In this document: positions 34,401-42,674 of the stretch, piece after piece | Layout of the letters: every line of letters starts with the position of its first letter | Numbering within the stretch: position 1 is the stretch's first letter | Origin: Microbacterium sufflavum | GTDB lineage: Bacteria > Actinomycetota > Actinomycetes > Actinomycetales > Microbacteriaceae | Assembly: GCF_023101165.1 (NCBI RefSeq) | Contig: NZ_CP078076.1 | Span: 1,426,001 to 1,490,000, forward strand | DNA length: 64,000 bases | Reading direction: 5' to 3' | Made by a program: the position numbers and the translations under genes | Notes under the pieces: model-generated | The model's input: only the letters and a program-made list of their open reading frames with translations | What the model was told of the DNA's origin: nothing | The model's database searches: none

Positions 34401-34934
34401 TCAGGCGGAGTGGAAGACGGTGTGCAGGTCGCCGATCGCGTCGCGGCCGCCGAGGCCGTCGATCTCGAACAGCACGGAGATCCCGGCGACGTGGCTGCCC
34501 AGACGCTCGACGAGCTGTCGGCCCGCGGCGAGGGTGCCTCCGGTGGCGAGCACGTCGTCGATGAGCAGCACGCGGGAGCCCGCCGGGAGGTCGTCGTGCA
34601 TCTCGATCGTGGCGGTGCCGTACTCCAGGGCGTAGTCGACCGAGGCGGCGGGACGCGGGAGCTTGCCGGCCTTGCGGATGGGGATGAGCCCGACCCCGGC
34701 AGCGATGGCGGCGGCGCCGGCGAGGATGAAGCCGCGCGCCTCGATGCCCGCGACCACGTCGAACTGCCCGGCGAAGGGCTCGATGATCGCCTCGGTCGTG
34801 ACCCGCAGCGCCTCGGCGTCGGCCAGGAGGGGGGTGATGTCGCGGAAGACGATCCCGGGCTCGGGGTAGTCGGGGATGCTGCGGATGAGCGACTCGGCGC
34901 GGATGAGGGCGGGGGAGAGCGTGGCTTCGGGCAC
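34401..34934 (-). CDS. apt: Adenine phosphoribosyltransferase
   Basis: A 177-residue type I phosphoribosyltransferase that salvages adenine to AMP with [14 protein letters not shown] and [11 protein letters not shown] are Apt signatures, and the PRPP loop is [13 protein letters not shown]. It lies 71 bases upstream of purS on the same strand, so purine salvage and synthesis may share a transcript. Its start at 34934 is only 39 bases from the divergent cellobiose promoter. Confidence 0.95.
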   Translation of the reverse strand: MPEATLSPALIRAESLIRSIPDYPEPGIVFRDITPLLADAEALRVTTEAIIEPFAGQFDVVAGIEARGFILAGAAAIAAGVGLIPIRKAGKLPRPAASVDYALEYGTATIEMHDDLPAGSRVLLIDDVLATGGTLAAGRQLVERLGSHVAGISVLFEIDGLGGRDAIGDLHTVFHSA

Positions 34935-34972
34935 CGGTCAAGGGTACGCCGCGTTCCCGGGTGCTGCCGCGC

Positions 34973-35030
34973 TTGACACCGTGGGAGCGCTCCCATATGG
35001 TTGCAGACCATGGCCGTGGGAGCGCTCCCA
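34973..35030 (+). promoter_or_regulatory. cebE promoter with two CebR boxes
   Basis: TTGACA (34973-34978) and TATGGT (34996-35001) are separated by 17 bases, and the spacer is filled by the perfect palindrome TGGGAGCGCTCCCA (34982-34995). A second identical palindrome lies at 35017-35030, 35 bp further. This is the CebR box known from Streptomyces. Bound repressor would cover both the spacer and the start of the transcript, giving tight cellobiose control. Confidence 0.93.
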
Positions 35031-35079
35031 TGCCATCCCGATGCACCACACCGCACGACCACCCACAAAGGAGTGAACT

Positions 35080-36390
35080 GTGAACACACGTGCCCGCACC
35101 CGGATCCTGGCGCCCGTCGCCCTGGCATCCGTCGCCGCCCTCGCCCTCGCCGGCTGCTCCGGCGGCAACGGCGGCGGTGACGCCGGCAGCGCCGACGAGG
35201 AGATCACGCTGACCGTCACCACGTTCGGAACCTTCGGCTACGACGACCTCTACGACGAGTACGAGAAGGCGCACCCGAACGTGAAGATCGAGGCCACCAA
35301 CATCGACACCGGCGGCAACGCCCGCACCGACGCGTTCACCAAGATCGCCGCCGGCTCCGGCCTCAGCGACATCGTGGCGATCGAGGAGGGCTGGCTCGGC
35401 GCGATCATGGACGTGTCCGACACGTTCGTCGACCTGCGCGACTACGGCATCGAGGACCGCAAGGACGACTGGGTCGACTGGAAGTACGGCCAGGCCACCG
35501 ACGCCGAGGGCCGCGTCATCGGCTACGGCACCGACATCGGCCCGAGCGGCATCTGCTACAACGGTGCCGCGTTCGAGGCCGCCGGTCTGCCCAGCGACCG
35601 CGAGTCCGTCGCCGAGCTGCTGAACGGCGACTGGGACAACTACTTCCAGGTGGGCGCCGACTACACGGCCAAGACCGGCAAGGCCTGGTACGACCACTCC
35701 GGCTTCGTGTGGAACGCCATGGTCAACCAGCTCGACGAGGGCTACTACACCGCCGACGGCGAGCTCAACGTGGAGGGCAACGACGAGCTGAAGAAGCGCT
35801 TCGAGCTGCTGGGCGCCGCGACCGAAGGCGGCCAGTCCGCCGCGCAGACCGCGTGGGATTGGAACGGCGGCAAGTCGTTCGTCGACGGCACCTTCGCGAC
35901 GTTCGTGTGCCCGGGCTGGATGCTCGGCGTGGTGCAGGGGCAGATCGAGGCCGGCGGCGGCGACGCCTCGACCGGCTGGGACTTCGCCGACGTGTTCCCC
36001 GGTGGCGCGGCCAACTGGGGTGGTGCGTTCCTCTCCATCCCGGAGACCTCGCAGCACAAGGAGGCGGCGGCCGAGCTCGCCGACTGGCTCACGCAGCCCG
36101 AGCAGCAGGTGAAGCAGTCCGCCGCCGCGGGCAACTTCCCCTCGACCGTGAAGGCCCAGGAGACCCTCGCCGCAGACGCCACCCCCAACGCGTTCTTCAA
36201 CGACGCGCCGACCGGGGCGATCCTCGCCGAGCGTGCCAAGGGCGTCGTCGCGCAGTTCAAGGGCGCCGATGACTCCGTGATCCAGGAGAACGTGTTCGGT
36301 CCGGCGCTCAGCAGCCTCGACCGCGGCGAGACCGACACCCAGGGCGCGTGGGACCAGTCCATCGGCCTGCTGAACGAGCTGGTCGGCTGA
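35080..36390 (+). CDS. cebE: Cellobiose/cellotriose-binding lipoprotein CebE-like
   Basis: A 436-residue family 1 (SBP_bac_1) sugar-binding lipoprotein. The signal peptide ends LALAGC with Cys26 as the anchor. The binding region includes [13 protein letters not shown], with tryptophans suited to stacking on glucose rings. The GTG at 35080 is preceded by AAAGGAG. It is the first gene of a cebEFG-bglC operon driven by a promoter with two CebR boxes, as in Streptomyces. A hairpin repeat separates it from cebF. Confidence 0.92.
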   Translation: MNTRARTRILAPVALASVAALALAGCSGGNGGGDAGSADEEITLTVTTFGTFGYDDLYDEYEKAHPNVKIEATNIDTGGNARTDAFTKIAAGSGLSDIVAIEEGWLGAIMDVSDTFVDLRDYGIEDRKDDWVDWKYGQATDAEGRVIGYGTDIGPSGICYNGAAFEAAGLPSDRESVAELLNGDWDNYFQVGADYTAKTGKAWYDHSGFVWNAMVNQLDEGYYTADGELNVEGNDELKKRFELLGAATEGGQSAAQTAWDWNGGKSFVDGTFATFVCPGWMLGVVQGQIEAGGGDASTGWDFADVFPGGAANWGGAFLSIPETSQHKEAAAELADWLTQPEQQVKQSAAAGNFPSTVKAQETLAADATPNAFFNDAPTGAILAERAKGVVAQFKGADDSVIQENVFGPALSSLDRGETDTQGAWDQSIGLLNELVG

Positions 36391-36403
36391 TCACTCGGGG
36401 CGT

Positions 36404-36479
36404 CCTTCGTCTCGTCGCCGGCGCTCCTCGTTCAGGAACCGGTGCCTCCGGTTCCTGAGCGAGCCGAGCGAGACGAAGG
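36404..36479. repeat. REP-like hairpin element, copy B, between cebE and cebF
   Basis: Outer arms CCTTCGTCTCG (36404-36414) and CGAGACGAAGG (36469-36479). Inner arms TCAGGAACCG (36432-36441) and CGGTTCCTGA (36449-36458), extended by CTCG/CGAG. It shares core and position with copy A at 16571-16652: both follow the stop of an SBP gene and precede the next transporter gene. Confidence 0.75.
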
Positions 36480-36505
36480 GCGCCCCCACCGAACGAGGAC
36501 ACCCC

Positions 36506-37549
36506 ATGACACTCACGCACGACCGCCCCGACACGGTGCCCGCGTCGTCGCAGCGTCCGCCCGCCGACACCGGTGCGAAGCGGCCCTGGCGGCACCGCCT
36601 CTCCCGCTTCGACCAGAACGCGTCGCCGTACTTCTACATCTCGCCGTTCTTCCTGCTGTTCGGACTGGTCGGCCTCTTCCCCCTGCTGTACACGGTGTGG
36701 GTGGCCGTGCACGAGTGGGACCTGCTGAAGGGCGAGGGCGACTTCGTCGGGCTCGGCAACTTCGTCGAGATCCTCGGCGACGGCATGTTCTGGAACTCGA
36801 TCCGCAACACGCTCAGCATCTTCCTGCTCTCCGCGATCCCGCAGCTCGCGGTCGCCCTGCTGATCGCCTACCTGCTGGACCGCGGTCTGCGCGCCCCGAC
36901 GTTCTGGCGCATGAGCGTGCTCATCCCGTTCGTGGTGACCCCGGTCGCCGTGGCCATCATCTTCTCGAGCATCTTCAACGAGGCGGACGGCCTGGCCAAC
37001 AACCTGCTGAACCTGATCGGCATCGCGGATCAGCAGTGGAAGCACGACACGGTCCTGTCGCACATCGCGATCGCGGTGATGGTGAACTTCCGGTGGACCG
37101 GTTACAACGCCCTCATCCTCCTCGCCGCGATGCAGGCCGTGCCGCGGGACCTGTACGAGTCGGCCGCGCTCGACGGCGCCGGATCTGCGCGGCGCTTCTT
37201 CTCCATCACGATCCCGACCATCCGCCCCACCCTCATCTTCGTGATCATCACGGCCACGATCGGCGGCCTGCAGATCTTCGCGGAACCGCGGCTGTTCGAC
37301 GTCTCCACCGCGGGCGGCATCGGCGGCAGCGACCGGCAGTTCCAGACCACGGTGCTGTTCCTGTGGGAGCTGGCCTTCTTCCGGCGCAACCTGGGTGAGG
37401 CTTCCGCGGTCGCGATCCTGCTGTTCCTGCTCATCGTGGGCATCGGCCTGATCAACTTCCTCGTCTCGCGGCGCATCTCCACCGGCGACGCCCCGAAGAA
37501 CCGCGCGGCCCGCCGTCGCGCCCGCACCAGCAAGGAGGAGGCGCGATGA
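36506..37549 (+). CDS. cebF: Cellobiose ABC transporter permease CebF-like
   Basis: A 347-residue MalF-type permease with a soluble N-terminus of about 40 residues and six predicted helices. The EAA loop is YESAALDGAGSARRFFSIT. It forms the channel with CebG. GAACGAGGA precedes the ATG. The stop overlaps cebG by 4 bases (ATGA). No ATPase is encoded in the operon. Confidence 0.92.
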   Translation: MTLTHDRPDTVPASSQRPPADTGAKRPWRHRLSRFDQNASPYFYISPFFLLFGLVGLFPLLYTVWVAVHEWDLLKGEGDFVGLGNFVEILGDGMFWNSIRNTLSIFLLSAIPQLAVALLIAYLLDRGLRAPTFWRMSVLIPFVVTPVAVAIIFSSIFNEADGLANNLLNLIGIADQQWKHDTVLSHIAIAVMVNFRWTGYNALILLAAMQAVPRDLYESAALDGAGSARRFFSITIPTIRPTLIFVIITATIGGLQIFAEPRLFDVSTAGGIGGSDRQFQTTVLFLWELAFFRRNLGEASAVAILLFLLIVGIGLINFLVSRRISTGDAPKNRAARRRARTSKEEAR

Positions 37550-38436
37550 CCGCCACGCAGGCCCTCAGCGTCCCGGAGCGCATCCGCCGCCGTCGGGGCG
37601 CCGCATCCGGCACCGCCGGCATCGGCAGCCGCCCGGGATTCCTCACCTACGGGCTGCTCGCGGCCTTCGTGCTCGGCAGCGCCTACCCCCTGTGGTGGTC
37701 GTTCGTGGTCGCCAGCGGCACCAACGCGACCAGGGGGGAGACGCTGCCGCTGATCCCGGGCGGGAACTTCCTCGCCAACGCGGCCAAGGTGTTCGACGCG
37801 ATCCCGTTCTGGCTCGCACTGGGCAACTCGGTCCTGATCTCCTCGATCATCACGCTCTCGGTCGTCACCTTCTCCACCCTCGCCGGCTACGCCTTCGCGA
37901 AACTGCGGTTCCGGGGACGCGACGGGCTGATGGTGTTCGTGATCGCGACCATGGCGATCCCGACGCAGCTCGGCATCATCCCCCTGTTCATGCTGATGCG
38001 CGAGCTCGGGTGGACCGGGTCCATCGGCGCGGTGATCGTGCCGACCCTGGTGACCGCGTTCGGGGTGTTCTTCATGCGGCAGTACCTGGTGGACGTGATC
38101 CCGGACGAGCTCATCGAGGCGGCCCGCATGGACGGCGCCGGACAGTTCCGCACGTTCCTGACGGTCGGGGTGCCCGCCGCCCGTCCGGCCATGGCGATCC
38201 TCGGCCTGTTCACGTTCATGACCGCGTGGACCGACTACCTGTGGCCCCTGATCGTGCTTTCCCCTCAGAACCCCACGCTGCAGACGGCCCTCAGCCAGCT
38301 GCAGTCGGGCTACTACATCGACTACTCGATCGTGCTCGCCGGTGCGGTGCTCGCGACCCTCCCGCTCCTCGTGCTCTTCGTGGCGGCGGGACGGCAGCTG
38401 GTCAGTGGCATCATGGCGGGCGCGGTGAAAGGATGA
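37546..38436 (+). CDS. cebG: Cellobiose ABC transporter permease CebG-like
   Basis: A 296-residue MalG-type permease with six helices. The EAA loop is IEAARMDGAGQFRTFLTVG, and the C-terminus VSGIMAGAVKG is the usual MalG end. A shared ATPase of the MsiK/MsmX type is expected for this two-permease system, and the protein at 59590 is a candidate in this window. The stop is followed directly by bglC. Confidence 0.92.
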   Translation: MTATQALSVPERIRRRRGAASGTAGIGSRPGFLTYGLLAAFVLGSAYPLWWSFVVASGTNATRGETLPLIPGGNFLANAAKVFDAIPFWLALGNSVLISSIITLSVVTFSTLAGYAFAKLRFRGRDGLMVFVIATMAIPTQLGIIPLFMLMRELGWTGSIGAVIVPTLVTAFGVFFMRQYLVDVIPDELIEAARMDGAGQFRTFLTVGVPAARPAMAILGLFTFMTAWTDYLWPLIVLSPQNPTLQTALSQLQSGYYIDYSIVLAGAVLATLPLLVLFVAAGRQLVSGIMAGAVKG

Positions 38437-38441
38437 CCCCT

Positions 38442-39908
38442 ATGACGCGTGCCTTCCCCTCGGACTTCCTCTTCGGCGCGGCGACGGCGGCCTACCAGAT
38501 CGAGGGCGCTGCCTTCGAGGACGGGCGCACCGCCTCCATCTGGGATGCGTTCGCGCGCGAGCCCGGCGCGGTGGTCGGCGGCGACAACGGGGATGTGGCG
38601 TGCGACCACTACCACCGGTACCCGCAGGACGTCGCGCTCATGAAGGACCTCGGGTTGCAGACGTACCGGTTCTCCACGTCGTGGTCGCGCGTGCGGCCCG
38701 ACGGCGGGGCCGTGAACCGCGCGGGCGTCGACTTCTACAGCCGCCTGGTCGACGAGCTGCTCGAGGCCGACATCCTGCCCTGGCTCACGCTGTACCACTG
38801 GGACCTGCCGCAGGCCCTGCAGGAGAGCGGGGGATGGACGAACCGCGACGTCGTCGACCGCTTCCTGGACTACGCGGGCACCGTGCACGACGCGCTGGGC
38901 GACCGCGTGAACGTGTGGACGACGCTGAACGAGCCGTGGTGCTCGTCGTTCCTCTCCTATACGGGCGGCGAGCACGCGCCGGGGCACACCAGCATCGCGG
39001 AGGGGCTGCTCGCGTCGCACCACCTGCTGCTCGCCCACGGCGCCACGGTGAAGGAGCTGCGCGGGCGCGACTCGTCGCTCAACCTCGGCATCACGCTCAA
39101 CCACACCGTCGCCGACCCCGCCGACCCGCAGAACCCCGCCGACGTGGATGCCGCCCGGCGCCTGGACGGGCAGTTCAACCGCTGGTTCCTCGACCCGATC
39201 TACCGCGGCTCCTACCCCGCGGACGTCGTCGAGGACATCCGCGCGGTCGACCCTGAGGCGGTCGCGCGGTTCGAGGCCGCGGTGCACGACGGCGACCTCG
39301 AGACCATCGCGCAGCCCATCGACACGCAGGGCGTGAACTACTACCACGGCGACCTCGTCTCCGGCACGGCGCCCGCGACGACCGCGACCGCCGAGGAGGG
39401 CGGCCCGGCGACCTCCCGGCCCACGCGCAGCCCGTACCCGTCGAGCGACGGCATCCACGCGGTCGAGCGCGGGCTGCCCCGCACGGCGCAGCACTGGGAG
39501 GTGCAGCCGGAGGGGCTCACGCGACTGCTGCAGCGCGTGTGGGCCGAGTACGCCGAGCCCGCCGGGGTCGTGCTGTACGTCACGGAGAACGGCGCCGCCT
39601 ACGACGACGAGCCCGTGGTGGAGGACGGTGAGACGCGCGTGCACGATGCCGACCGCACCGAGTTCCTGCGCCTGCACCTGGACGCGGTGCTCGATGCGGT
39701 CGAGGGGGGCGTGGATGTGCGCGGCTACTTCTACTGGTCGCTGTTCGACAACTTCGAGTGGGCGTGGGGCTACGACAAGAGGTTCGGCATCGTGCGCGTC
39801 GACTACGACACCCAGGAGCGCGCGCTGAAGGACTCGGCGCACGAGTACCGTCGCATCATCGCGGCCAGGGAGCTGGCGCCCGTCCCCGGTGAGCCGGCCA
39901 GGGCCTGA
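38442..39908 (+). CDS. bglC: GH1 beta-glucosidase BglC-like
   Basis: A 488-residue cytoplasmic GH1 enzyme that would hydrolyse imported cellobiose and cello-oligosaccharides to glucose. The acid/base is E164 in TLNEPW and the nucleophile is E382 in VTENGAAY. The N-terminal signature DFLFGAATAAYQIEGA is complete, and the aglycone site includes WSLFDNFEWAWGY. I chose ATG 38442 because AAAGGA lies 8 bases upstream. An ATG at 38433 overlaps the cebG stop but is too close to that ribosome site. Confidence 0.95.
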   Translation: MTRAFPSDFLFGAATAAYQIEGAAFEDGRTASIWDAFAREPGAVVGGDNGDVACDHYHRYPQDVALMKDLGLQTYRFSTSWSRVRPDGGAVNRAGVDFYSRLVDELLEADILPWLTLYHWDLPQALQESGGWTNRDVVDRFLDYAGTVHDALGDRVNVWTTLNEPWCSSFLSYTGGEHAPGHTSIAEGLLASHHLLLAHGATVKELRGRDSSLNLGITLNHTVADPADPQNPADVDAARRLDGQFNRWFLDPIYRGSYPADVVEDIRAVDPEAVARFEAAVHDGDLETIAQPIDTQGVNYYHGDLVSGTAPATTATAEEGGPATSRPTRSPYPSSDGIHAVERGLPRTAQHWEVQPEGLTRLLQRVWAEYAEPAGVVLYVTENGAAYDDEPVVEDGETRVHDADRTEFLRLHLDAVLDAVEGGVDVRGYFYWSLFDNFEWAWGYDKRFGIVRVDYDTQERALKDSAHEYRRIIAARELAPVPGEPARA

Positions 39909-40002
39909 TCGGGGCGGGCGGCGCGGCGTCGCCCGGCGATCCGTGGTCTCCGGCGGGGCATCGCGTGGTCGACAATAGGGCCATGGAAGAGAGCGTGCGG
40001 TG

Positions 40003-40998
40003 ATGTCGCCCAGGGCGACCATCGAAGAGGTCGCGGCCGCGGCGGGTGTCTCCCGCTCGACCGTGTCGCGGGTCGTGAACGGCTCGACGGCGGTGAGCCC
40101 CGAGGCCCTCGCGGCCGTGCGCGCCGCGATCGACGACCTCAACTACGTGCCCAACCGGGCGGCCCGCTCTCTCGCCTCGCGACAGACGCACGCGATCGCG
40201 CTGATCGTGCCGGAAGACACGACGCGGTTCTTCGGCGACCCGTTCTTCGCGGCCATCGTCGCCGGGATCACCGGCGCGCTCGGCAGCTCCGACTACCTGC
40301 TCAACCTGTTGATCGCGAGCGACGACCCCGGCGACAAGATGACGAGCTTCGTGCGCAACGGTGGCGTCGACGGCGCCCTCATCGTGTCGCACCATGCGAG
40401 CGACGGCTTCGTTGACCGGATCGCCGATGCGGTCCCGGTCGTGTTCGGCGGGCGGCCGGTGCGCCGCAGCGCGGGCGACTACGTGGTCGATGTCGACAAC
40501 GTGGCCGGGGCGCGCGTGGCCACGCAGCGGCTCATCGACATCGGGCGCTCCAGGATCGCCACGATCTCCGGTCCGCTGTCGATGATCTCCTCGACCGACC
40601 GCGTGCAGGGCTTCCGGGATGCGCTCGCGGATGCGGGTCTCGCGCCGTGCGCCGAGGAGGAGGGCGACTACAGCGAGGCGAGTGGTGCGGAGGCGGCTCG
40701 TCGGCTGCTCGCGTCCGGTCGTCCCGACGCGATCTTCGTGGCGAGCGACCTGATGGCACGCGGAGCGCTCACGGCGCTGCGCGCGGCGGGGGTGCGGGTG
40801 CCGGAGGACATCGCCCTGGTCGGCTTCGACGACTCCTCGGTGGCGGTCAGCACCGATCCGGCCCTCACCACGGTGCGCCAGCCGATGTATGCGCAGGGCG
40901 AGACCATGGCCCGCGTGCTGCTGTCGCGGCTGGCGGGGGAGGACCCGCCGCAGACGACGATCCTGCCCACCGAGCTCGTGGTGCGCGGCTCGGCCTGA
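40003..40998 (+). CDS. cebR: LacI-family cellobiose repressor CebR
   Basis: A 331-residue LacI/GalR regulator. The helix-turn-helix is TIEEVAAAAGVSRSTVSRVV, the hinge is RAARSLASRQTHAIALI, and a sugar-binding domain occupies residues 60-331. It lies 94 bases after bglC on the same strand, the same neighbourhood as Streptomyces cebR. The two TGGGAGCGCTCCCA boxes before cebE are its expected targets; no box is seen before cebR itself. Start at ATG 40003, with a GTG directly before it as an alternative. Confidence 0.92.
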   Translation: MSPRATIEEVAAAAGVSRSTVSRVVNGSTAVSPEALAAVRAAIDDLNYVPNRAARSLASRQTHAIALIVPEDTTRFFGDPFFAAIVAGITGALGSSDYLLNLLIASDDPGDKMTSFVRNGGVDGALIVSHHASDGFVDRIADAVPVVFGGRPVRRSAGDYVVDVDNVAGARVATQRLIDIGRSRIATISGPLSMISSTDRVQGFRDALADAGLAPCAEEEGDYSEASGAEAARRLLASGRPDAIFVASDLMARGALTALRAAGVRVPEDIALVGFDDSSVAVSTDPALTTVRQPMYAQGETMARVLLSRLAGEDPPQTTILPTELVVRGSA

Positions 40999-41002
40999 CG
41001 CG

Positions 41003-41053
41003 CGCACGGGTGCGGCCCTGACGCCCCCTCATGGCCAGGGATGCACCCGTGCG
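41003..41053. terminator. Hairpin terminator after cebR
   Basis: Perfect 11-bp arms CGCACGGGTGC (41003-41013) and GCACCCGTGCG (41043-41053), with an inner CCCTG/CAGGG pair (41016-41020 and 41036-41040), begin 5 bases after the cebR stop. The stem is strong but lacks a T-run. Confidence 0.55.
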
Positions 41054-41086
41054 TCGGGTGGGGGCGAACCCCGCGAACGCATGAAC

Positions 41087-41100
41087 TGAACAGACGTTCA
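41087..41100. promoter_or_regulatory. TetR-type operator upstream of the TetR gene
   Basis: TGAAC-N4-GTTCA is a perfect palindrome 56 bases before the start codon at 41157. This half-site is common for actinobacterial TetR autoregulation. Confidence 0.6.
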
Positions 41101-41156
41101 ACGTACACGCTACACGGAGCGGCGATATTCTTGTGACCCCGGGAGGTGGTCGCCGC

Positions 41157-41828
41157 ATGGCCCGAACCGACGAGCAGAACCGCCAGGCGCGCGAGCGCGC
41201 CCGCGAGAACATCCTGCAGGCGGCGATCGCGGTCTTCAGCGAGCGCGGAGTCGCCGGCGCCAGCATCGCCCAGATCACCTCGCGAGCCGGCGTCGCCCAG
41301 GGTCTGGTCAACTACCACTTCGGCGGCAAGGAGCAGCTGGTCGCCGCGGTGATCGACCGCTGGTTCGAGACCGTGCTCGGGCTCGCGCGGGTGGACGGCA
41401 CCCCCGACGAGATACTGGCCGCGATCATCGACGGCGCCCTCATGGCCACGGCCTTCGCGATGCCGCTCCAGCGCGCCGTGCTCGCGATGCAGCAGCAGCC
41501 CTCCACGCACCGGCTCTTCGCGGAATCGGAGCAGCGTCACGCCGAGGCGGCGACCGCGGCGGAGGACGCTGTGCGCGAGGTGTTCCGCGCGCGCGGAGCC
41601 GACGACCCCGCGCTGGAGGAGGTCATGCTCCGCAGCACCCTCGAGGGCGTGTTCGTGAAGTACTGCGTCTTCGGAGACACGTATCCGCTGGAGGAGGCGC
41701 GGCGCTGGCTGCACCGGCGCTACGGACTGCCGGAACCGGCGGCCCCGATGCCCCTCGACGTGCCGCCGCGGACCGGCGAGCCCCGGCCCCGGGCCACCTG
41801 GGCGCTCCGGCCCGACCCGAACGCCTGA
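41157..41828 (+). CDS. TetR-family regulator (BetI-like)
   Basis: A 223-residue protein. The helix-turn-helix spans residues 15-60 (NILQAAIAVFSERGVAGAS and AQGLVNYHFGGKEQLV). The C-terminal part resembles the TetR_C_6 group. The tail after residue 195 is proline- and arginine-rich. GGGAGG lies 10 bases before ATG 41157; an in-frame start at 41133 is weaker. The gene stands alone, between the cebR hairpin and the convergent GntR gene 17 bases away. Its targets other than itself are not visible in the window. Confidence 0.87.
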   Translation: MARTDEQNRQARERARENILQAAIAVFSERGVAGASIAQITSRAGVAQGLVNYHFGGKEQLVAAVIDRWFETVLGLARVDGTPDEILAAIIDGALMATAFAMPLQRAVLAMQQQPSTHRLFAESEQRHAEAATAAEDAVREVFRARGADDPALEEVMLRSTLEGVFVKYCVFGDTYPLEEARRWLHRRYGLPEPAAPMPLDVPPRTGEPRPRATWALRPDPNA

Positions 41829-41845
41829 CCTCGGTGCCCGGTGCG

Positions 41846-42502
41846 TCAGTCCAGGTGCATGCGCGCGAACGCGCCGAGCACCACCCGTTCGGACTGCACC
41901 AGGTAGCGCTCGAGCTCGGCGGCGCCCGCCTCGGCGCCCCTGCTGAGGAAGGTGTCGAGCACGGCGCGGTTCTTGCGCACGAACGGCTCGTGCAGCGCCC
42001 GCGGGTCGTCGATCTTCAAGAAGGCCAGACGCAGCTCGGCCGCGACGTTGCGGTACGTGCGAGCCAGGCGCGGACTGTCGGCGAGGTCGACCAGCGCCAC
42101 GTGGAACGCCATGTTCGCGCTGCCGACCGTGCGCCACGCGGCGGCGTCGTCGCGGGAGACGCCGGCCACGGCGGCCTCGGCGGCCGCGACCGCCTCCCTC
42201 ATGCGCTGCACGGCGGGGTGCTCCGGCTCGGACTGGCGCAGGGCCGTGCACTCGATGATGCGGCGGGCGCGGTAGATGTCGATCACGTCGGCGATCGACG
42301 GGGAAGCCACGGAGACCCCACGGTGCGGGACGTGCTCGACCAGGCCCTGCTCCGCGAGCACCCGGAACGCCTCGCGGAGCGTGTTGCGCGACACGTCGAA
42401 GCGCTCGGCGAGGGCGGACTCCGACAGGCGGGAGCCGGGGGCGACGTCGCCGTCGATGATGAGCTGACGGAGCACGTCGGCGAGCGGGCCCTGCTGGTTC
42501 AT
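41846..42502 (-). CDS. FadR-type GntR regulator, likely of the 5-oxoproline operon
   Basis: A 218-residue GntR/FCD regulator. The winged helix is in residues 5-70 (SALAERFDVSRNTLREAFRVL, then PHRGVSVAS). The all-helical FCD ligand domain contains the metal-binding Asp and His positions (e.g. MAFHVALVDLA). AAGG lies before ATG 42502. It is divergent from the 5-oxoproline operon, and a 15-bp palindrome lies between them. FCD regulators usually bind carboxylic acids, which suits 5-oxoproline or glutamate as ligand (inference). Confidence 0.9.
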   Translation of the reverse strand: MNQQGPLADVLRQLIIDGDVAPGSRLSESALAERFDVSRNTLREAFRVLAEQGLVEHVPHRGVSVASPSIADVIDIYRARRIIECTALRQSEPEHPAVQRMREAVAAAEAAVAGVSRDDAAAWRTVGSANMAFHVALVDLADSPRLARTYRNVAAELRLAFLKIDDPRALHEPFVRKNRAVLDTFLSRGAEAGAAELERYLVQSERVVLGAFARMHLD

Positions 42503-42596
42503 GCCTTCATCGTAGGTGGGGGGCGGGCGGCGGGCCGGGATCGGGTCTCGGCGGGAATCATACGACGGCAATCGCGCTGTAGCACGACGGAAACAT

Positions 42597-42632
42597 GATT
42601 GTTGAACAATCGGTGTCTGTCCGTTCTACACT
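42597..42632. promoter_or_regulatory. FadR-type operator and promoter of the pxp operon
   Basis: GATTGTT-G-AACAATC (42597-42611) is a perfect 7-1-7 palindrome, typical of FadR/GntR sites. It overlaps a candidate -35, TTGAAC (42602-42607). TACACT (42627-42632) is the candidate -10, with a long spacing of 19. The Nramp-like start codon is at 42675. Confidence 0.75.
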
Positions 42633-42674
42633 GGGTTTCGATCCGACACCCACCAACGACGATGGGACCCCCCT

